This document shows, in pieces, positions 52,890 to 62,637 of a DNA stretch of 64,000 nucleotides (the first letter of the stretch is position 1; every line of letters begins with the position of its first letter). The translations under genes were made by a program, and so were the position numbers. The notes under the pieces are model-generated. The model did no database searches and was not told where the DNA came from. It worked only from the letters and a program-made list of their open reading frames with translations. This DNA comes from Flexistipes sinusarabici DSM 4947 (GTDB lineage Bacteria; Chrysiogenota; Deferribacteres; Deferribacterales; Flexistipitaceae), in assembly GCF_000218625.1 (NCBI RefSeq), contig NC_015672.1:1711451-1775450 (forward strand), written 5' to 3'.

Positions 52890-53954
52890 TCACAGAACAT
52901 TATAACCATCCTCCCGCAGCAGATTAACAAATCTCTCCAGCAGGTCTTTTTCAGGCACTTTTTCAACAACAACACCCTTTTTAAATATAATCCCCTGTCC
53001 TTTTCCTCCGGCTATCCCGTAATCACAGTTCTTTGCTTCACCAGGCCCGTTAACCGGGCAACCCATTACGGCAATACTTAAAGGTTCTTTTAGCTTTTCA
53101 AGGGATTTTTCAACCTTTGCCGCCAAATCAGCCAGCTCAATCTCTGTTCTGCCGCATGTGGGGCATGAAATAAATTCAGGACCCCGCTGCCTAAGGTTCA
53201 AACTTTTTACTATCTCCCAGCCAACTTTCACCTCATCTTCAGGATTGCCTGTCAAAGAAACCCTCAAAGTATCTCCTATACCTTCCGATAACAAAGCACC
53301 TATCCCGACGGAAGACTTAATCATCCCTTTAAAAAGTGTTCCTGCTTCAGTTATCCCTATGTGCAGAGGGTAATCTACCTTATTACAAAGCAATCTGTAA
53401 GCATCAATGGTCAAAGGGATACTGCTGGCCTTTACCGAAATTTTGATATTGTAAAAGTCATTTTTCTCAAAGAAATCTACGTGTCTCAATGCAGACTCTA
53501 CCAGCGCCCGGGCAGTTACCCCATACTTCTTCACAATATCTTTTTCCAGCGAACCTGAATTAACACCTATCCGAATAGGTATTCCGGATTCCTTTGCCGT
53601 CTGAATAACCGCAACGACCTTCTCATTATTACCGATATTACCGGGATTTATGCGAACTGCGTCTGCACCGTTTTTTATAGCTTTTAAAGCAAGTCTGTAG
53701 TCAAAATGAATGTCGGCAATAACGGGTATTTTAATGCGGGATTTTATATTAACCAAAGCTGCTACTGAATCATTGTCAGGAACAGCCACCCTTATAATAT
53801 CACACCCTAGCGACTCAAGGCTTTTAATCTGCCTAACGGTTGCCTCAATATCGCTCGTACGCGTATTAGTCATCGACTGAATACTAACAGGAGCATCTCC
53901 CCCCACAGCGACATCACCCACATAAATTTGTTTTGTTTTTCTTCTTTCCAGCAT
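52890..53954 (-). CDS. ispG: 4-hydroxy-3-methylbut-2-en-1-yl diphosphate synthase
   Basis: IspG (GcpE) is the [4Fe-4S] enzyme that converts MEcPP to HMBPP in the MEP isoprenoid pathway. The 354-residue protein shows VSIQSMTNTRTSDIEAT, IPVIADIHFDYRLAL, INPGNIG, and the cluster-binding segments FISCPTCGRTEIEL (two Cys) and VMGCPVNGPGEA (third Cys). The length is that of the short bacterial form. It has no operon partner here. Confidence 0.97.
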   Translation of the reverse strand: MLERRKTKQIYVGDVAVGGDAPVSIQSMTNTRTSDIEATVRQIKSLESLGCDIIRVAVPDNDSVAALVNIKSRIKIPVIADIHFDYRLALKAIKNGADAVRINPGNIGNNEKVVAVIQTAKESGIPIRIGVNSGSLEKDIVKKYGVTARALVESALRHVDFFEKNDFYNIKISVKASSIPLTIDAYRLLCNKVDYPLHIGITEAGTLFKGMIKSSVGIGALLSEGIGDTLRVSLTGNPEDEVKVGWEIVKSLNLRQRGPEFISCPTCGRTEIELADLAAKVEKSLEKLKEPLSIAVMGCPVNGPGEAKNCDYGIAGGKGQGIIFKKGVVVEKVPEKDLLERFVNLLREDGYNVL

Positions 53955-54055
53955 ATTAGTATATATACCACTTTCAGCTTAAAGGTAAATAATTTTTAAA
54001 AAATTATTGACAGTTAAACTTATTATTGCTATAAACTCATTCGTTTCACAGACAT

Positions 54056-54128
54056 TCCCCGGTAGCTCAATCGGCAGAGCGGGTGGCTGTTAACCACTAG
54101 GTTGGCGGTTCGAGTCCGTCCCGGGGAG
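54056..54128 (+). tRNA. tRNA-Asn (GTT)
   Basis: This 73-nt tRNA has a TCCCCGG / CCGGGGA acceptor stem, anticodon stem GTGG-type with loop CTGTTAA (GTT), GGTTCGAGTCC in the T-loop and no encoded CCA. It lies upstream of rpsB on the same strand. Confidence 0.97.
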
Positions 54129-54189
54129 TTTTTTTATTCCATCTCATTTTCCAAAAAACAAAAAGTCCTTGATTTTTTCTGCTTATCAT

Positions 54190-54314
54190 GATAAAAGGTG
54201 CGCTTGCTAAATATTGGCAAAATACACACGTCTCGGCTGAAAAGCCAGGGCATGTGCCGGTAAAGCTGCCGGTGCCCGGTTTTTGAGGCGGAGGAAAACA
54301 AATCAGGAGGTTAC
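54190..54314 (+). promoter_or_regulatory. Probable structured mRNA leader of rpsB
   Basis: The region before rpsB contains CGGCTGAAAAGCCAGG and a nested stem GGGCATGTGCCGG / CCGGTGCCC just ahead of a GGAGG site. Ribosomal protein S2 often represses its own mRNA through such a leader. The fold is my reading by eye and no family match was tested. Confidence 0.4.
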
Positions 54315-55163
54315 ATGTCTTACATTTCCATGAAAAACCTGCTTGAAGCAGGTGTCCACTTCGGCCATCAGACGAAAAGATGGAATCCGAAAATGAGCAA
54401 ATACGTATTCGGCAAAAGGAACGGCATCTATATTGTGGATTTGCAGAAAACCGTTCAGTGTTTCAACCAGGCTTATGAATTCGTAAGGGATTCCACTAAA
54501 AATGGGGCAAAAACTCTTTTTGTAGGAACAAAAAAGCAGGCTCAGGAAGCTGTTAAAACATCAGCAGAAAAATGCGGAAGCTTTTACGTAAACAACAGAT
54601 GGCTCGGCGGGACCATGACCAACTTCGCTACAATTTACTCCAGAGTACAAAGAATGAAAGAGCTGGAGGAGATGTTTAACAGCGGTTTCATTAACAGATT
54701 CAAGAAAAAAGAAATCGCCAGTTTGAACCGCGAATATGAAAAGCTTTACAAAAACCTTGCCGGAATCAAGGAAATGGAAAAGCTGCCTGATCTGATTTTT
54801 ATAATTGATATAAAGCGTGAAATGAATGCTGTAAATGAAGCACGCAATCTCGGTATACCGATAGTTGCAATTGTCGATACAAACTGTGATCCGGATTTGG
54901 TGGACTTTCCGATACCTGGCAATGACGATGCTATAAGAGCTTGTCAGCTCATTTCCGACCGTATGGCAAATGCTATTAACGAAGGGAAACAGCTCAGGGA
55001 AGATGAGCTGGTTCAGGAAGTTCAGGAAAGACAGCAAACGGATGAAGAAGCAGGTCTGACCGAAGAAGCCGAGGATGTCCCGGTTGATGAAATAGTCAAC
55101 GAATCCGAATCCGGCGAAGAGGCAGAGGAAAAAGAAGAAAAAACAGGCGAGGAGGAAAAGTAA
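54315..55163 (+). CDS. rpsB: 30S ribosomal protein S2
   Basis: The 282-residue protein has the S2 signature: [50 protein letters not shown] and [17 protein letters not shown]. The last about 50 residues are a long acidic tail ([16 protein letters not shown] and on to [12 protein letters not shown]), as in some other phyla. GGAGG lies 5 bp before the ATG. It is followed directly by tsf, sharing one base. Confidence 0.98.
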   Translation: MSYISMKNLLEAGVHFGHQTKRWNPKMSKYVFGKRNGIYIVDLQKTVQCFNQAYEFVRDSTKNGAKTLFVGTKKQAQEAVKTSAEKCGSFYVNNRWLGGTMTNFATIYSRVQRMKELEEMFNSGFINRFKKKEIASLNREYEKLYKNLAGIKEMEKLPDLIFIIDIKREMNAVNEARNLGIPIVAIVDTNCDPDLVDFPIPGNDDAIRACQLISDRMANAINEGKQLREDELVQEVQERQQTDEEAGLTEEAEDVPVDEIVNESESGEEAEEKEEKTGEEEK

Positions 55164-55819
55164 TGGCACAGATTACCGCATCACTGGTAAAGGAACTCAG
55201 AGAAAAAACCGGTGCAGGCATGATGGACTGCAAAAAAGCACTGAAAGAATCAGATGGTGATTTAAATAAAGCTGTAGAATATTTAAGGACAAAAGGACTT
55301 TCCGATGCTGCGAAAAAATCTGACAGGGTTGCAGCTGAGGGAATTGTAACTTCTTATATACATGCAGGTGGTAAAATCGGGGTACTTGTTGAAGTGAATT
55401 CCGAAACAGATTTCGTGGCAAAAAACGACGAGTTTCAGGAGCTGGCAAGAGACATTGCTATGCATATATGCGCTTCGAACCCCAAATATGTTTCTCCGGA
55501 TGAAGTAGAGCAAAGTGTTATCAAAGCTGAAAAAGACATATACATAGCAAAGGCCAAAGAATCCGGGAAGCCTGATCACATCATTGAAAAGATTGTCGAA
55601 GGCCAAGTGAACAAATTTGTGAACAGTATTTGTTTGCTGACACAGCCTTTTGTAAAGAACCCTGATCTCACTGTAGAGCAGTATATCGCTGAAAAAATCG
55701 CTAAAATAGGTGAAAATATCAGAGTTAGACGCTTCTGCAGATATGAATTAGGAGAAGGTCTTGAAAAAAAAGAAGAAAACTTTGCAGAGGAAGTAATGAG
55801 CCAGATAAAAAAGGACTAA
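55163..55819 (+). CDS. tsf: Elongation factor Ts
   Basis: EF-Ts recharges EF-Tu with GTP. The 218-residue protein is the short one-subdomain form, with [40 protein letters not shown] and ENIRVRRF. It is translated with rpsB through a TAATG junction and followed by a strong terminator. Confidence 0.98.
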   Translation: MAQITASLVKELREKTGAGMMDCKKALKESDGDLNKAVEYLRTKGLSDAAKKSDRVAAEGIVTSYIHAGGKIGVLVEVNSETDFVAKNDEFQELARDIAMHICASNPKYVSPDEVEQSVIKAEKDIYIAKAKESGKPDHIIEKIVEGQVNKFVNSICLLTQPFVKNPDLTVEQYIAEKIAKIGENIRVRRFCRYELGEGLEKKEENFAEEVMSQIKKD

Positions 55820-55867
55820 GCTGCCCTCTTGAAATATCGTTTAATATACTGTCCAAATTAAATAAAG

Positions 55868-55894
55868 AAACCCGCTGATTAGGCGGGTTTTTTT
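55868..55894 (+). terminator. Terminator of rpsB-tsf
   Basis: AAACCCGC-TGATTAG-GCGGGTTTTTTT is a GC-rich stem followed by seven T. It overlaps the stop end of the convergent GH13 gene, whose transcripts could also use it given the A-run on the left. Confidence 0.88.
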
Positions 55895-57729
55895 GATGAT
55901 TTTATTAACATTATGCCGTAACCATCGATTTCGATTTTACTGTTTTTTCCCAAATTTATATTTCTTTTACTCACAAGTTCATTAAATAATTTTGTTTTAC
56001 CGGTAAGCTCATCCGGTATTTCAAAAAGTACCCTCTCCCGTGTAACATTTATTATGCATAATACAAACTCGTCACTTTCATCCAGTTTTCTTACAAAAGC
56101 AAATAACTTCTCCGATATTTCATAAACATATTGGCGGGCATTTGGCTGAAAAAGAGCTTCATTCTTTCTTATGTTTATAAGTTCATTTAAGTTATCAACA
56201 ATTTGGGCGGAAATTGAATCTTTGTCTTCAAGTTTTTCTCTCAAAGTATGTCCGTCTATCACTTCCCTGTTAATACTTCTGGTATTTTTCTCTTTTAGAA
56301 CAGCTTCAGCATCATTCTTGGATCCAATCAGCCCGTGAAAATAAATACCCGGAACTCCCAAGAAAAACAGAGCTATAGCTCTGGATGCAATATATCTTTT
56401 TACACGTATTGTTTGGTCTTCGCCAGTCTCATCATCACTGCCGTTTATTGCACTGTACCAGGTTATATTAAGCTCGTAAGGGCTTTCACTCCCGTCCGAA
56501 TCCGTTCTGTAGGAGATATAGCCGCCACGCTCAACAGTCTTGTATACCAAAAAATCTATATCATCATTATCAAGTATCCCTTTTACAGGTAATAATCCTA
56601 TCCCGTCATGGGAATCAAGGAAATTAAAGTAAGTCGCCTGTTCGGAAATCCTTTTTATTGTTTTTGCCCATTTTGTAAGTTTATTTGTTTTGCCGGTCAC
56701 AAACGAATGATAAACCAGGGGTGGCAAAGCAAAATTATATACCATCTGTGCCTCATCATAACCATTGCCGAAATACTGGATATTTTGTTCATGAGGTACA
56801 TTGGTCTCAGTTATTAAAGCAACATAAGGTGCAACAGCATCCAGTATAACTCTAAAAAGCTTAATAATAGCATGTGTCTGCTTGAGATGAACACAATCCG
56901 TACCCAGTTCTTCCCAGAGATAGGTTACAGCATCCAGCCTTATCATATCGGCGCCTCTTCTGACATATGTCAGGAAAATATCAATCATCTTAATCAAAAC
57001 TTTGGGATTGTGAAAATTTAAATCAACCTGGTCCGGACTGAATGTTGTCCAAACAAGTTTGGGGCCTTCAATGGTCTGAAATTCCGTAAACAAAGAAGAT
57101 GTTCTAGGTCTGACAATAAGTTTTAGATGGTCCTCGGAAACCATTTCGCTTGTGGATAAAACAATAAAAAAGTTTTTAAAATCCGGATTGCCGTTTAAAA
57201 ACTCCTGAAACCATTTACTCTTAGCTGAAATATGGTTAAAAACGCCGTCAAACATAAGTTTAAAATCTTTGCCTATATCCTCTATATCGGACCATGTTCC
57301 GAGATTATGATCAACTTCCTCGAAATCCTTTACCGAAAAACCTCTGTCGGACGAATATGGAAAAAAGGGCAGAATATGAATTGTGTTAAATGAATTACTG
57401 AAATAATCGCGGCAAAAATCAGCCAGAACCTTCAATGGCTTTTTTGAATCATTCTGGATGATATCTCCGTATGTTATCAAAATAACATCTTCCTGACCAA
57501 ACATCTCGGATTTATCAAAAGACTTTTCCCATTCTATCAAATCATCACACTTATAGGCATAATATACCTTCATTATCCTTTCCAGTTCAGGATATATACG
57601 CCTGCTAACTTCCGATCCGTACAGAAGGGTAAGGATGTTAATAATTTTACGCTTGATATCTATGGGGACTTCAAAAAGGGGTCGGTTGAAGTCAGGTTCC
57701 AGATTGTGTTGATTAACCGGCTTCTTCAT
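55879..57729 (-). CDS. GH13 sugar phosphorylase (sucrose-phosphorylase-like)
   Basis: The 616-residue protein is a GH13 (alpha-amylase superfamily) enzyme of the GH13_18 type. Seen are IHILPFFPYSSDRGFSV, MFDGVFNHIS, DMIRLDAVTYLWEE (nucleophile Asp), ALITETNVPHEQN (acid/base Glu) and YFNFLDSHDGIGL. Relatives use phosphate to split sucrose, glucosylglycerol or glucosylglycerate; which one applies here is not readable. It follows the STAS gene by 5 bp. A role in compatible-solute or storage-sugar turnover is plausible. Confidence 0.88.
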   Translation of the reverse strand: MKKPVNQHNLEPDFNRPLFEVPIDIKRKIINILTLLYGSEVSRRIYPELERIMKVYYAYKCDDLIEWEKSFDKSEMFGQEDVILITYGDIIQNDSKKPLKVLADFCRDYFSNSFNTIHILPFFPYSSDRGFSVKDFEEVDHNLGTWSDIEDIGKDFKLMFDGVFNHISAKSKWFQEFLNGNPDFKNFFIVLSTSEMVSEDHLKLIVRPRTSSLFTEFQTIEGPKLVWTTFSPDQVDLNFHNPKVLIKMIDIFLTYVRRGADMIRLDAVTYLWEELGTDCVHLKQTHAIIKLFRVILDAVAPYVALITETNVPHEQNIQYFGNGYDEAQMVYNFALPPLVYHSFVTGKTNKLTKWAKTIKRISEQATYFNFLDSHDGIGLLPVKGILDNDDIDFLVYKTVERGGYISYRTDSDGSESPYELNITWYSAINGSDDETGEDQTIRVKRYIASRAIALFFLGVPGIYFHGLIGSKNDAEAVLKEKNTRSINREVIDGHTLREKLEDKDSISAQIVDNLNELINIRKNEALFQPNARQYVYEISEKLFAFVRKLDESDEFVLCIINVTRERVLFEIPDELTGKTKLFNELVSKRNINLGKNSKIEIDGYGIMLIKSSKKPA

Positions 57730-57734
57730 TAAAA

Positions 57735-58082
57735 CTAACCTGATTCAAAACTGTTTACCGCTTCTTCAAGATCATGGTAATAATTCAATACTTTGTCAAG
57801 GTGTGTAATTTGCAGTATCTCAAACACCCGCTTGCCGGGAGAAGCAAGTTTTATATCACCACCATTAGCTTTGCAGACGGATATTTTTGAAACAAGTGCA
57901 CCAAGTCCGCTGGAATCGATAAAATTTGTTTTTGAAAGATCAATAACTATATTATAGATTGACTCATTTACAACTGCGTTGATTTTTTCTTTCAACTCAT
58001 TAGAACATCCGGCATCAAGGCGCTCCGGAATCTCAATTACGGCAACTGTTCCATCCAATGCATAGCTAACATTAAAAGCCAT
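57735..58082 (-). CDS. STAS-domain anti-sigma-factor antagonist
   Basis: The 115-residue protein has a single STAS domain with VIDLSKTNFIDSSGLGALVS, the loop whose Ser is phosphorylated in SpoIIAA-like regulators. A strong AGGAGG site precedes ATG 58082. No partner kinase or sigma factor is adjacent. It may regulate the downstream GH13 enzyme's expression or a general stress pathway elsewhere. Confidence 0.9.
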   Translation of the reverse strand: MAFNVSYALDGTVAVIEIPERLDAGCSNELKEKINAVVNESIYNIVIDLSKTNFIDSSGLGALVSKISVCKANGGDIKLASPGKRVFEILQITHLDKVLNYYHDLEEAVNSFESG

Positions 58083-58209
58083 TGGCTCCTCCTGAATTTA
58101 CAGCGTAATTATCATATAACGCTCACTTGTCTATTTTTAATCTCAAACCTTAGTTTTTACAAGATAAAATTAAGCAATAAAAATCGGCAGCATCTTAAAA
58201 TTCACACAT

Positions 58210-58342
58210 TAAGACCTTTGAATAACTTAGGAAGCGCGGCTTTAGCCGGGCAAGCGTTCTTTTGAAATTCAGTATTCACAGGCCTGCGGGACTAAAGTCC
58301 CACTTCCTAAAACATGGAAGAACAAATTATTCAAAGGTCTTA
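58210..58342. repeat. Dispersed palindromic repeat, family B copy 2; rest of 58083-58584 without a gene
   Basis: Inverted ends TAAGACCTTTGAATAA / TTATTCAAAGGTCTTA enclose GAAGCGCGGCTTTAGCCGGG, the reverse of the GC-rich block in copy 1. A central GGGACTAAAGTCCC stem is also present. The flanks up to tRNA-Ala contain no convincing gene. Confidence 0.7.
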
Positions 58343-58584
58343 CATTTATTACTTTGACAATATTTTAGGCCTGATGCATGTAGAGGGGGTATTTAGAGGT
58401 CGCTGGAAGTATTTGAAGTACTCGAGGTCGTATGAGTGATTGAGATTGTTGAAAATAAGTACTTACACTTAGCACTTAGCGCTACCAAAATATTAGAGCT
58501 TTTTAAAAAATGGTGGAATTGCAAAATAAAAGTTATTGATAAAATCTGAAAATTATTGTAAAAGTGTGTCTCGTAATTTTCAAA

Positions 58585-58657
58585 GGGGCCATAGCTCAGC
58601 TGGGAGAGCGCATGAATGGCATTCATGAGGTCGGGGGTTCGATCCCCCCTGGCTCCA
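58585..58657 (+). tRNA. tRNA-Ala (GGC)
   Basis: This 73-nt tRNA starts GGGGCCATAGCTCAG, with anticodon stem CATGA/TCATG enclosing ATGGCAT (GGC), T-arm GGGGG-TTCGATC-CCCCC, and no encoded CCA. Confidence 0.97.
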
Positions 58658-58711
58658 TTCAAATTTCAAAAAAATCATCTAAACAATTAATAATAAGAGG
58701 AAGTTTACAGA

Positions 58712-58882
58712 TTATCTCCGTCTCAAAAGCAGGGGAAGTAGAAAAATAATACAGGCAAAAAGAAAAGACACGCCGCCCCAGAAGGCGAAGGGATCGTCAT
58801 TTTCAATACTGGACAAAATAAAAAATACCGCTGAAATAATAAAAACAAACCAGCCTATTATATATATCCTTTCGTTACTCAT
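58712..58882 (-). CDS. Small two-helix membrane protein, 56 residues
   Basis: From ATG 58882 the frame reads MSNERIYIIGWFVF..., with two hydrophobic helices (about residues 7-24 and 35-52) joined by a short acidic loop (SIENDDPFAFWGG) and ended by RRR. This is the composition of a real inner-membrane mini-protein and is unlikely by chance. The ribosome-binding site is weak (GATGAAG). It lies just downstream of the NPD gene on the same strand and may be co-transcribed. I do not recognise it. Confidence 0.5.
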   Translation of the reverse strand: MSNERIYIIGWFVFIISAVFFILSSIENDDPFAFWGGVSFLFACIIFLLPLLLRRR

Positions 58883-58942
58883 CTTCATCTGTAATAAAAA
58901 TATCTCCGGAAATCATTTTTTGATTAAAAAAAATATTTACAA

Positions 58943-60367
58943 TCATCTTGAAAATGTCATCAAACGATTGATAACATTCTCTGCATAATAATATTCCATC
59001 TCAGGCGAAGTCAGAAAATCTGCTATACGATTAAAACAGTCCCCGACTGTCACCAGCTGTTTTTCAACATAACCGTTTTCATAACCCATAGCCAGCCCTA
59101 TATTGGCCAAAAGTGCATTGCACAGACACTTACTGTTTTTGGACTTTTCCGGATCGCCGCCTTTTGCCGTAAAAGCTTCCACAGGTTCTGCCGGACAACG
59201 ATATCCGATAGAGCCGTCTTCCTTTTTAAAAAGCTGACGAAGGTAGCCCAGATTACACCTACGGGGTCTTTTTATATATTCTGCAAACTCCGACAATGTC
59301 CCTTTAAGCTCCAATACTTTAAAAGGAAAACCTGTGGGTGAGGCTTCTGGATCGGTAAAAACCTTTCCCTTCATCTTCTTGGCCAAATCAATCGCTTTTC
59401 TCTTTATCTCTTCAGTAAACCCTGATTCCCTGCAGAAAGCAAAAGGTGTGCCCACCTGCACTCCTGCCGCTCCTAAATCCAGTGCATTCTTAATCTGCTC
59501 TGCTGTTCCATATCCGCCTGCAAGCCAAAATGGGAGCCCCAAAGATTTAAGTTTATCAGTATCAACATAATCCTTAGGACCGTAAACAGGCTCACCCTGC
59601 TCATTAAATGATCCCCTAAGTCTGGGGGGGGCGTTGTGCCCGCCGGCACTCGGATATTCCACAACAAAACCGTCCACTCTTCCGGTAGCCTTTTTAGCCA
59701 TTGTCATAGCCAATGTATTGGAAGAAACAATAGCAAGAAAATAAGGTCTTTTAACGGAAACTTCGGAAACGTTTACAAAATCGGATGGATCAAGCTCCAT
59801 TTTATAATCATCATCAGAGGCAGCACCTTCGACATTCAAACGTAGATATGCCTTGCTGTGTTCTGCCAGACTGTCAATAACTCCGGGAATCTCCCTCGGT
59901 ATCCCGGCACCAACTATCACATAATCCACGCCGGCAAGCATAGCTCCGTAGAGGACATAAAGATTCGGCATCCGGATTTTTTCCAGCACATTGATTCCAA
60001 CAATACCGTCATGCCCTTCTTTTGCCAGATAAACCTCCACATAGCTGGAAAGTATAGACATTGCTTTCAGTTCCCAGCTGGCATCGATGGTATACATAGG
60101 GATATATTTATATCTGTTATCTTTTATTCCGCCTTCCACAAAATATTCATCCATAACATACTTCACAATTTCTTGATTAGGAAACGACTTCATAGCTCTG
60201 CGGATGTTGCCCCCGGGATCTCCATTCTGAAGACGCCTTGTAAAAATTGCATCCTGAGCTGTACAAGAAACCACCCCTAAATATCCCAGCTTTGAAACGG
60301 ATTTTGCAAGTCTCCAATTGGATACACCTGCACCCATGCCGCCTTGAATAATTATTGGATGTGTCAT
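58943..60367 (-). CDS. NPD-family flavoenzyme (nitronate monooxygenase / enoyl-reductase-like)
   Basis: The 474-residue TIM-barrel protein shows IIQGGMGAGVSNWRLAKSV, FVVEYPSAGGHNAPPR, WLAGGYGTAEQIKNALDLGAAGVQVGTPFAFC, typical of FMN enzymes of the NPD/FabK superfamily. The length and the C-terminal Cys-containing extension (RRCNLGYLRQLF, RYRCPAEPVE-like YRCPAEPVEAF, SKCLCNALLANIG) place it with the long group rather than standard FabK. The physiological substrate is unknown. Confidence 0.85.
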   Translation of the reverse strand: MTHPIIIQGGMGAGVSNWRLAKSVSKLGYLGVVSCTAQDAIFTRRLQNGDPGGNIRRAMKSFPNQEIVKYVMDEYFVEGGIKDNRYKYIPMYTIDASWELKAMSILSSYVEVYLAKEGHDGIVGINVLEKIRMPNLYVLYGAMLAGVDYVIVGAGIPREIPGVIDSLAEHSKAYLRLNVEGAASDDDYKMELDPSDFVNVSEVSVKRPYFLAIVSSNTLAMTMAKKATGRVDGFVVEYPSAGGHNAPPRLRGSFNEQGEPVYGPKDYVDTDKLKSLGLPFWLAGGYGTAEQIKNALDLGAAGVQVGTPFAFCRESGFTEEIKRKAIDLAKKMKGKVFTDPEASPTGFPFKVLELKGTLSEFAEYIKRPRRCNLGYLRQLFKKEDGSIGYRCPAEPVEAFTAKGGDPEKSKNSKCLCNALLANIGLAMGYENGYVEKQLVTVGDCFNRIADFLTSPEMEYYYAENVINRLMTFSR

Positions 60368-60500
60368 GATTGCTCCTTGAATTTTGTCATGTCAAAAATA
60401 ATCTTGTTTTTCAATATAGTCAACCTACGATTCCTTAATAAATAAAAATCCGTGTCAATAAAAAAATATTAGGTTCAGAAAAGAAGAAATGGAAAGGAAT

Positions 60501-60528
60501 AAAAAAAGGGGCTGTTTCAGCCCCTTTC
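60501..60528 (-). terminator. Terminator of the rpoE-rseB-htrA operon
   Basis: On the minus strand AAAGGGGCTG-AAA-CAGCCCCTTT forms a GC-rich hairpin followed by seven T. It lies 9 bp beyond the htrA stop. Confidence 0.9.
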
Positions 60529-60536
60529 CTGTAAAT

Positions 60537-61925
60537 TTATTGATTATTTTTTGTTGGTTTGTCTTTATCAAAAGCAATAAATCTGCTTCCTCTTTCGGAA
60601 ATCACCTTGAAGGCTACAGTTTCACCCGGCTTTATGTTGGTGTATACATCATAAAACTCATCTGCATTTTCAACTTGTTTTCTGTTGACCCAGACAATAA
60701 CATTACCGGGTCTTAACCCTGCTTCAAATGCATTGCTCATTCTATCAACTTCTACAACTTTTACACCGCCGGTAATCCCCAGTTTTTCCGCTGCATCTTT
60801 GTTTAAAGTGGAAACAGTTATATTTGAATCCGTAGATGTTTTCTCTTTAGAGACTATATTTTGAGTCTCCCTTTCTCCAAGCTTCACTTCAATATTTATT
60901 GTTTTACCGTTTCTGAAAATCTTTAGATTTACTGTTTCTCCCGGGGATTTTTGACCGATATAATTCACCAGTTCTTTACTGTCTTCTATCTTTTTCCCGT
61001 CGGCAGCCAAAATAATATCACCGGCCTTTACACCCGCTTTGCTGGCAGGATCACCTTCTATAACATCGGCTACAAGAGCCCCTGTCGCCCTCTCCAAACC
61101 GAATGTTTTCGCCAGCTTCTCATCCATAGGCTGAAGGGATACACCGAGCCAGCCGCGTCTTACTTCACCTTTCTTCAGCTCCGGCAGTAACTCTTTAAGC
61201 ATATTTATAGGAATGGCAAATCCTAACCCCTGCCCTGATGGAATTATTGCAGTATTAATCCCCACAACTTCACCATCCACATTGACAAGGGGTCCGCCGC
61301 TGTTTCCCGGGTTAATCGAAGCGTCCGTCTGCATAAAATTGTCATAAGGACCTTCGCCCAAAACACGCCCCTTAGCACTCACTATACCTGCTGTAACTGT
61401 ATATTCGAGACCAAAAGGATTGCCAACTGCCACAACCCAGTCCCCCACGTCGGCTTTGTCAGAGTCACCGAGAGTTAAAGGGTGCAACGTCTCATTTTCA
61501 GGATTAATTTTCAACAGAGCCAAATCTGTCAGGGGATCCGTACCAACAATTTCTGCACTGAATTCTTTCCCGTCGGGAAGTTTTACAATAATTTCGTCAG
61601 CATTTTCCACCACATGATTATTGGTGACAATCAAACCTTCCTTATCAATAACAAACCCCGAACCGAGAGACTTGGAACGGAAAGGTCTTCTGTGCTCAGG
61701 GATATCGGGCATTTTATCACCAAAGAATTTCTTGAAAAATTCATCGTTGAAAAAATCTGACATACCTTTTTGTTCAACTATCTTAGTAGTGCTTATATTT
61801 ACAACCCCTTTTTTCACCTTCCCGGCAACTTCCGAAAAGGAATCCGGGGCACCGAATGCATGCAGCATGGATATACTTGAAAACAAAAATACCCATACCA
61901 TCAGAATCTTACTCATTGCTTTCAT
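60537..61925 (-). CDS. degP: DegP/HtrA-type periplasmic serine protease with two PDZ domains
   Basis: The 462-residue protein begins with a signal peptide (KILMVWVFLFSSISMLHAFG). The trypsin-like domain has VTNNHVV (His), LTDLALLKI (Asp) and INPGNSGGPLVN (Ser), followed by two PDZ domains (about 265-350 and 375-460). It degrades or refolds damaged envelope proteins. It is the last gene of an operon with its own sigma factor and regulators, so envelope stress is the likely inducer. AGGAGG precedes the ATG. It overlaps rseB by 17 bp. Confidence 0.95.
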   Translation of the reverse strand: MKAMSKILMVWVFLFSSISMLHAFGAPDSFSEVAGKVKKGVVNISTTKIVEQKGMSDFFNDEFFKKFFGDKMPDIPEHRRPFRSKSLGSGFVIDKEGLIVTNNHVVENADEIIVKLPDGKEFSAEIVGTDPLTDLALLKINPENETLHPLTLGDSDKADVGDWVVAVGNPFGLEYTVTAGIVSAKGRVLGEGPYDNFMQTDASINPGNSGGPLVNVDGEVVGINTAIIPSGQGLGFAIPINMLKELLPELKKGEVRRGWLGVSLQPMDEKLAKTFGLERATGALVADVIEGDPASKAGVKAGDIILAADGKKIEDSKELVNYIGQKSPGETVNLKIFRNGKTINIEVKLGERETQNIVSKEKTSTDSNITVSTLNKDAAEKLGITGGVKVVEVDRMSNAFEAGLRPGNVIVWVNRKQVENADEFYDVYTNIKPGETVAFKVISERGSRFIAFDKDKPTKNNQ

Positions 61926-62637
61926 GTTTTTCCTCCTTATTATTAATATATGTAATCACATCATTCATTATCTTAAATGGAACATAACCTACAACTGTAT
62001 AAGTATCCCCATCCTGGCTTTTTCTATAAACATAATTACCCATTATCACTTTTTTACTGGTTTTCTTTACTTCAACATTTTTATCAATAAATACGGAAAA
62101 TTTGTTCAGTCCGTCGCTAAATATCAAATGTTTTGTATTTTTATCAATCCTCTTGCAACCGTAAAGCTCAAACCCTCTGAAATTAAGTGATCTATCACAA
62201 CCCGCTCCTTTATGCAAAACAGCCGGAGGCCCGGATTCTACGTGGGGCAACTCATCAACATAACCATAAGAAAGCATCAGTTTATTATTCAAATTATAAA
62301 CCTCTTTTCTGACAACAATGTTGTCATCCGTTACCCAGATTACATGTTTAAACCGATCAGAAAAAGTGGGTGTAAGTTCATAAAGAAGTAGTTTTTTATG
62401 AAAAAGTGATACCCCGCGTTTTATACTGACCTGATAATAATTTTTATCCACTGAGGAAATATCAAAATAGTTTTCCCTGATTTTCTGGATAATAAAGTGG
62501 GTATGGATTTCAGTATTTTTAAGGCTCTTGAGGATAAAGGATGAGTATGACGAGTTGTCAACGGCAATCTTGAAAAAAAAAACTGCATAGGCAGAAGAAC
62601 AAACAAAAAGTAAAAACGATAAAACAAAATATTTCAT
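61909..62637 (-). CDS. rseB: RseB/MucB-like periplasmic regulator
   Basis: The 242-residue protein has a signal peptide (KYFVLSFLLFVCSSAYA). It resembles MucB/RseB, with a lipoprotein-like beta domain (LLLYELTPTF region) and the C-terminal HLIFSDGLNKFSVFID...YTVVGYVPFKIM. RseB-like proteins bind the anti-sigma factor and sense envelope damage. It is shorter than the enterobacterial protein (about 320). Its start overlaps the anti-sigma gene by 4 bp. Confidence 0.83.
   Translation of the reverse strand: MKYFVLSFLLFVCSSAYAVFFFKIAVDNSSYSSFILKSLKNTEIHTHFIIQKIRENYFDISSVDKNYYQVSIKRGVSLFHKKLLLYELTPTFSDRFKHVIWVTDDNIVVRKEVYNLNNKLMLSYGYVDELPHVESGPPAVLHKGAGCDRSLNFRGFELYGCKRIDKNTKHLIFSDGLNKFSVFIDKNVEVKKTSKKVIMGNYVYRKSQDGDTYTVVGYVPFKIMNDVITYINNKEEKHESNE

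Noticed and set aside
54561-55169. Long minus-strand frame opposite rpsB
   Set aside because: It is a shadow of rpsB codon use. The rpsB reading is certain.
59334-60280. Plus-strand frames opposite the NPD gene
   Set aside because: They overlap a clear flavoenzyme gene and lack domains or ribosome-binding sites.
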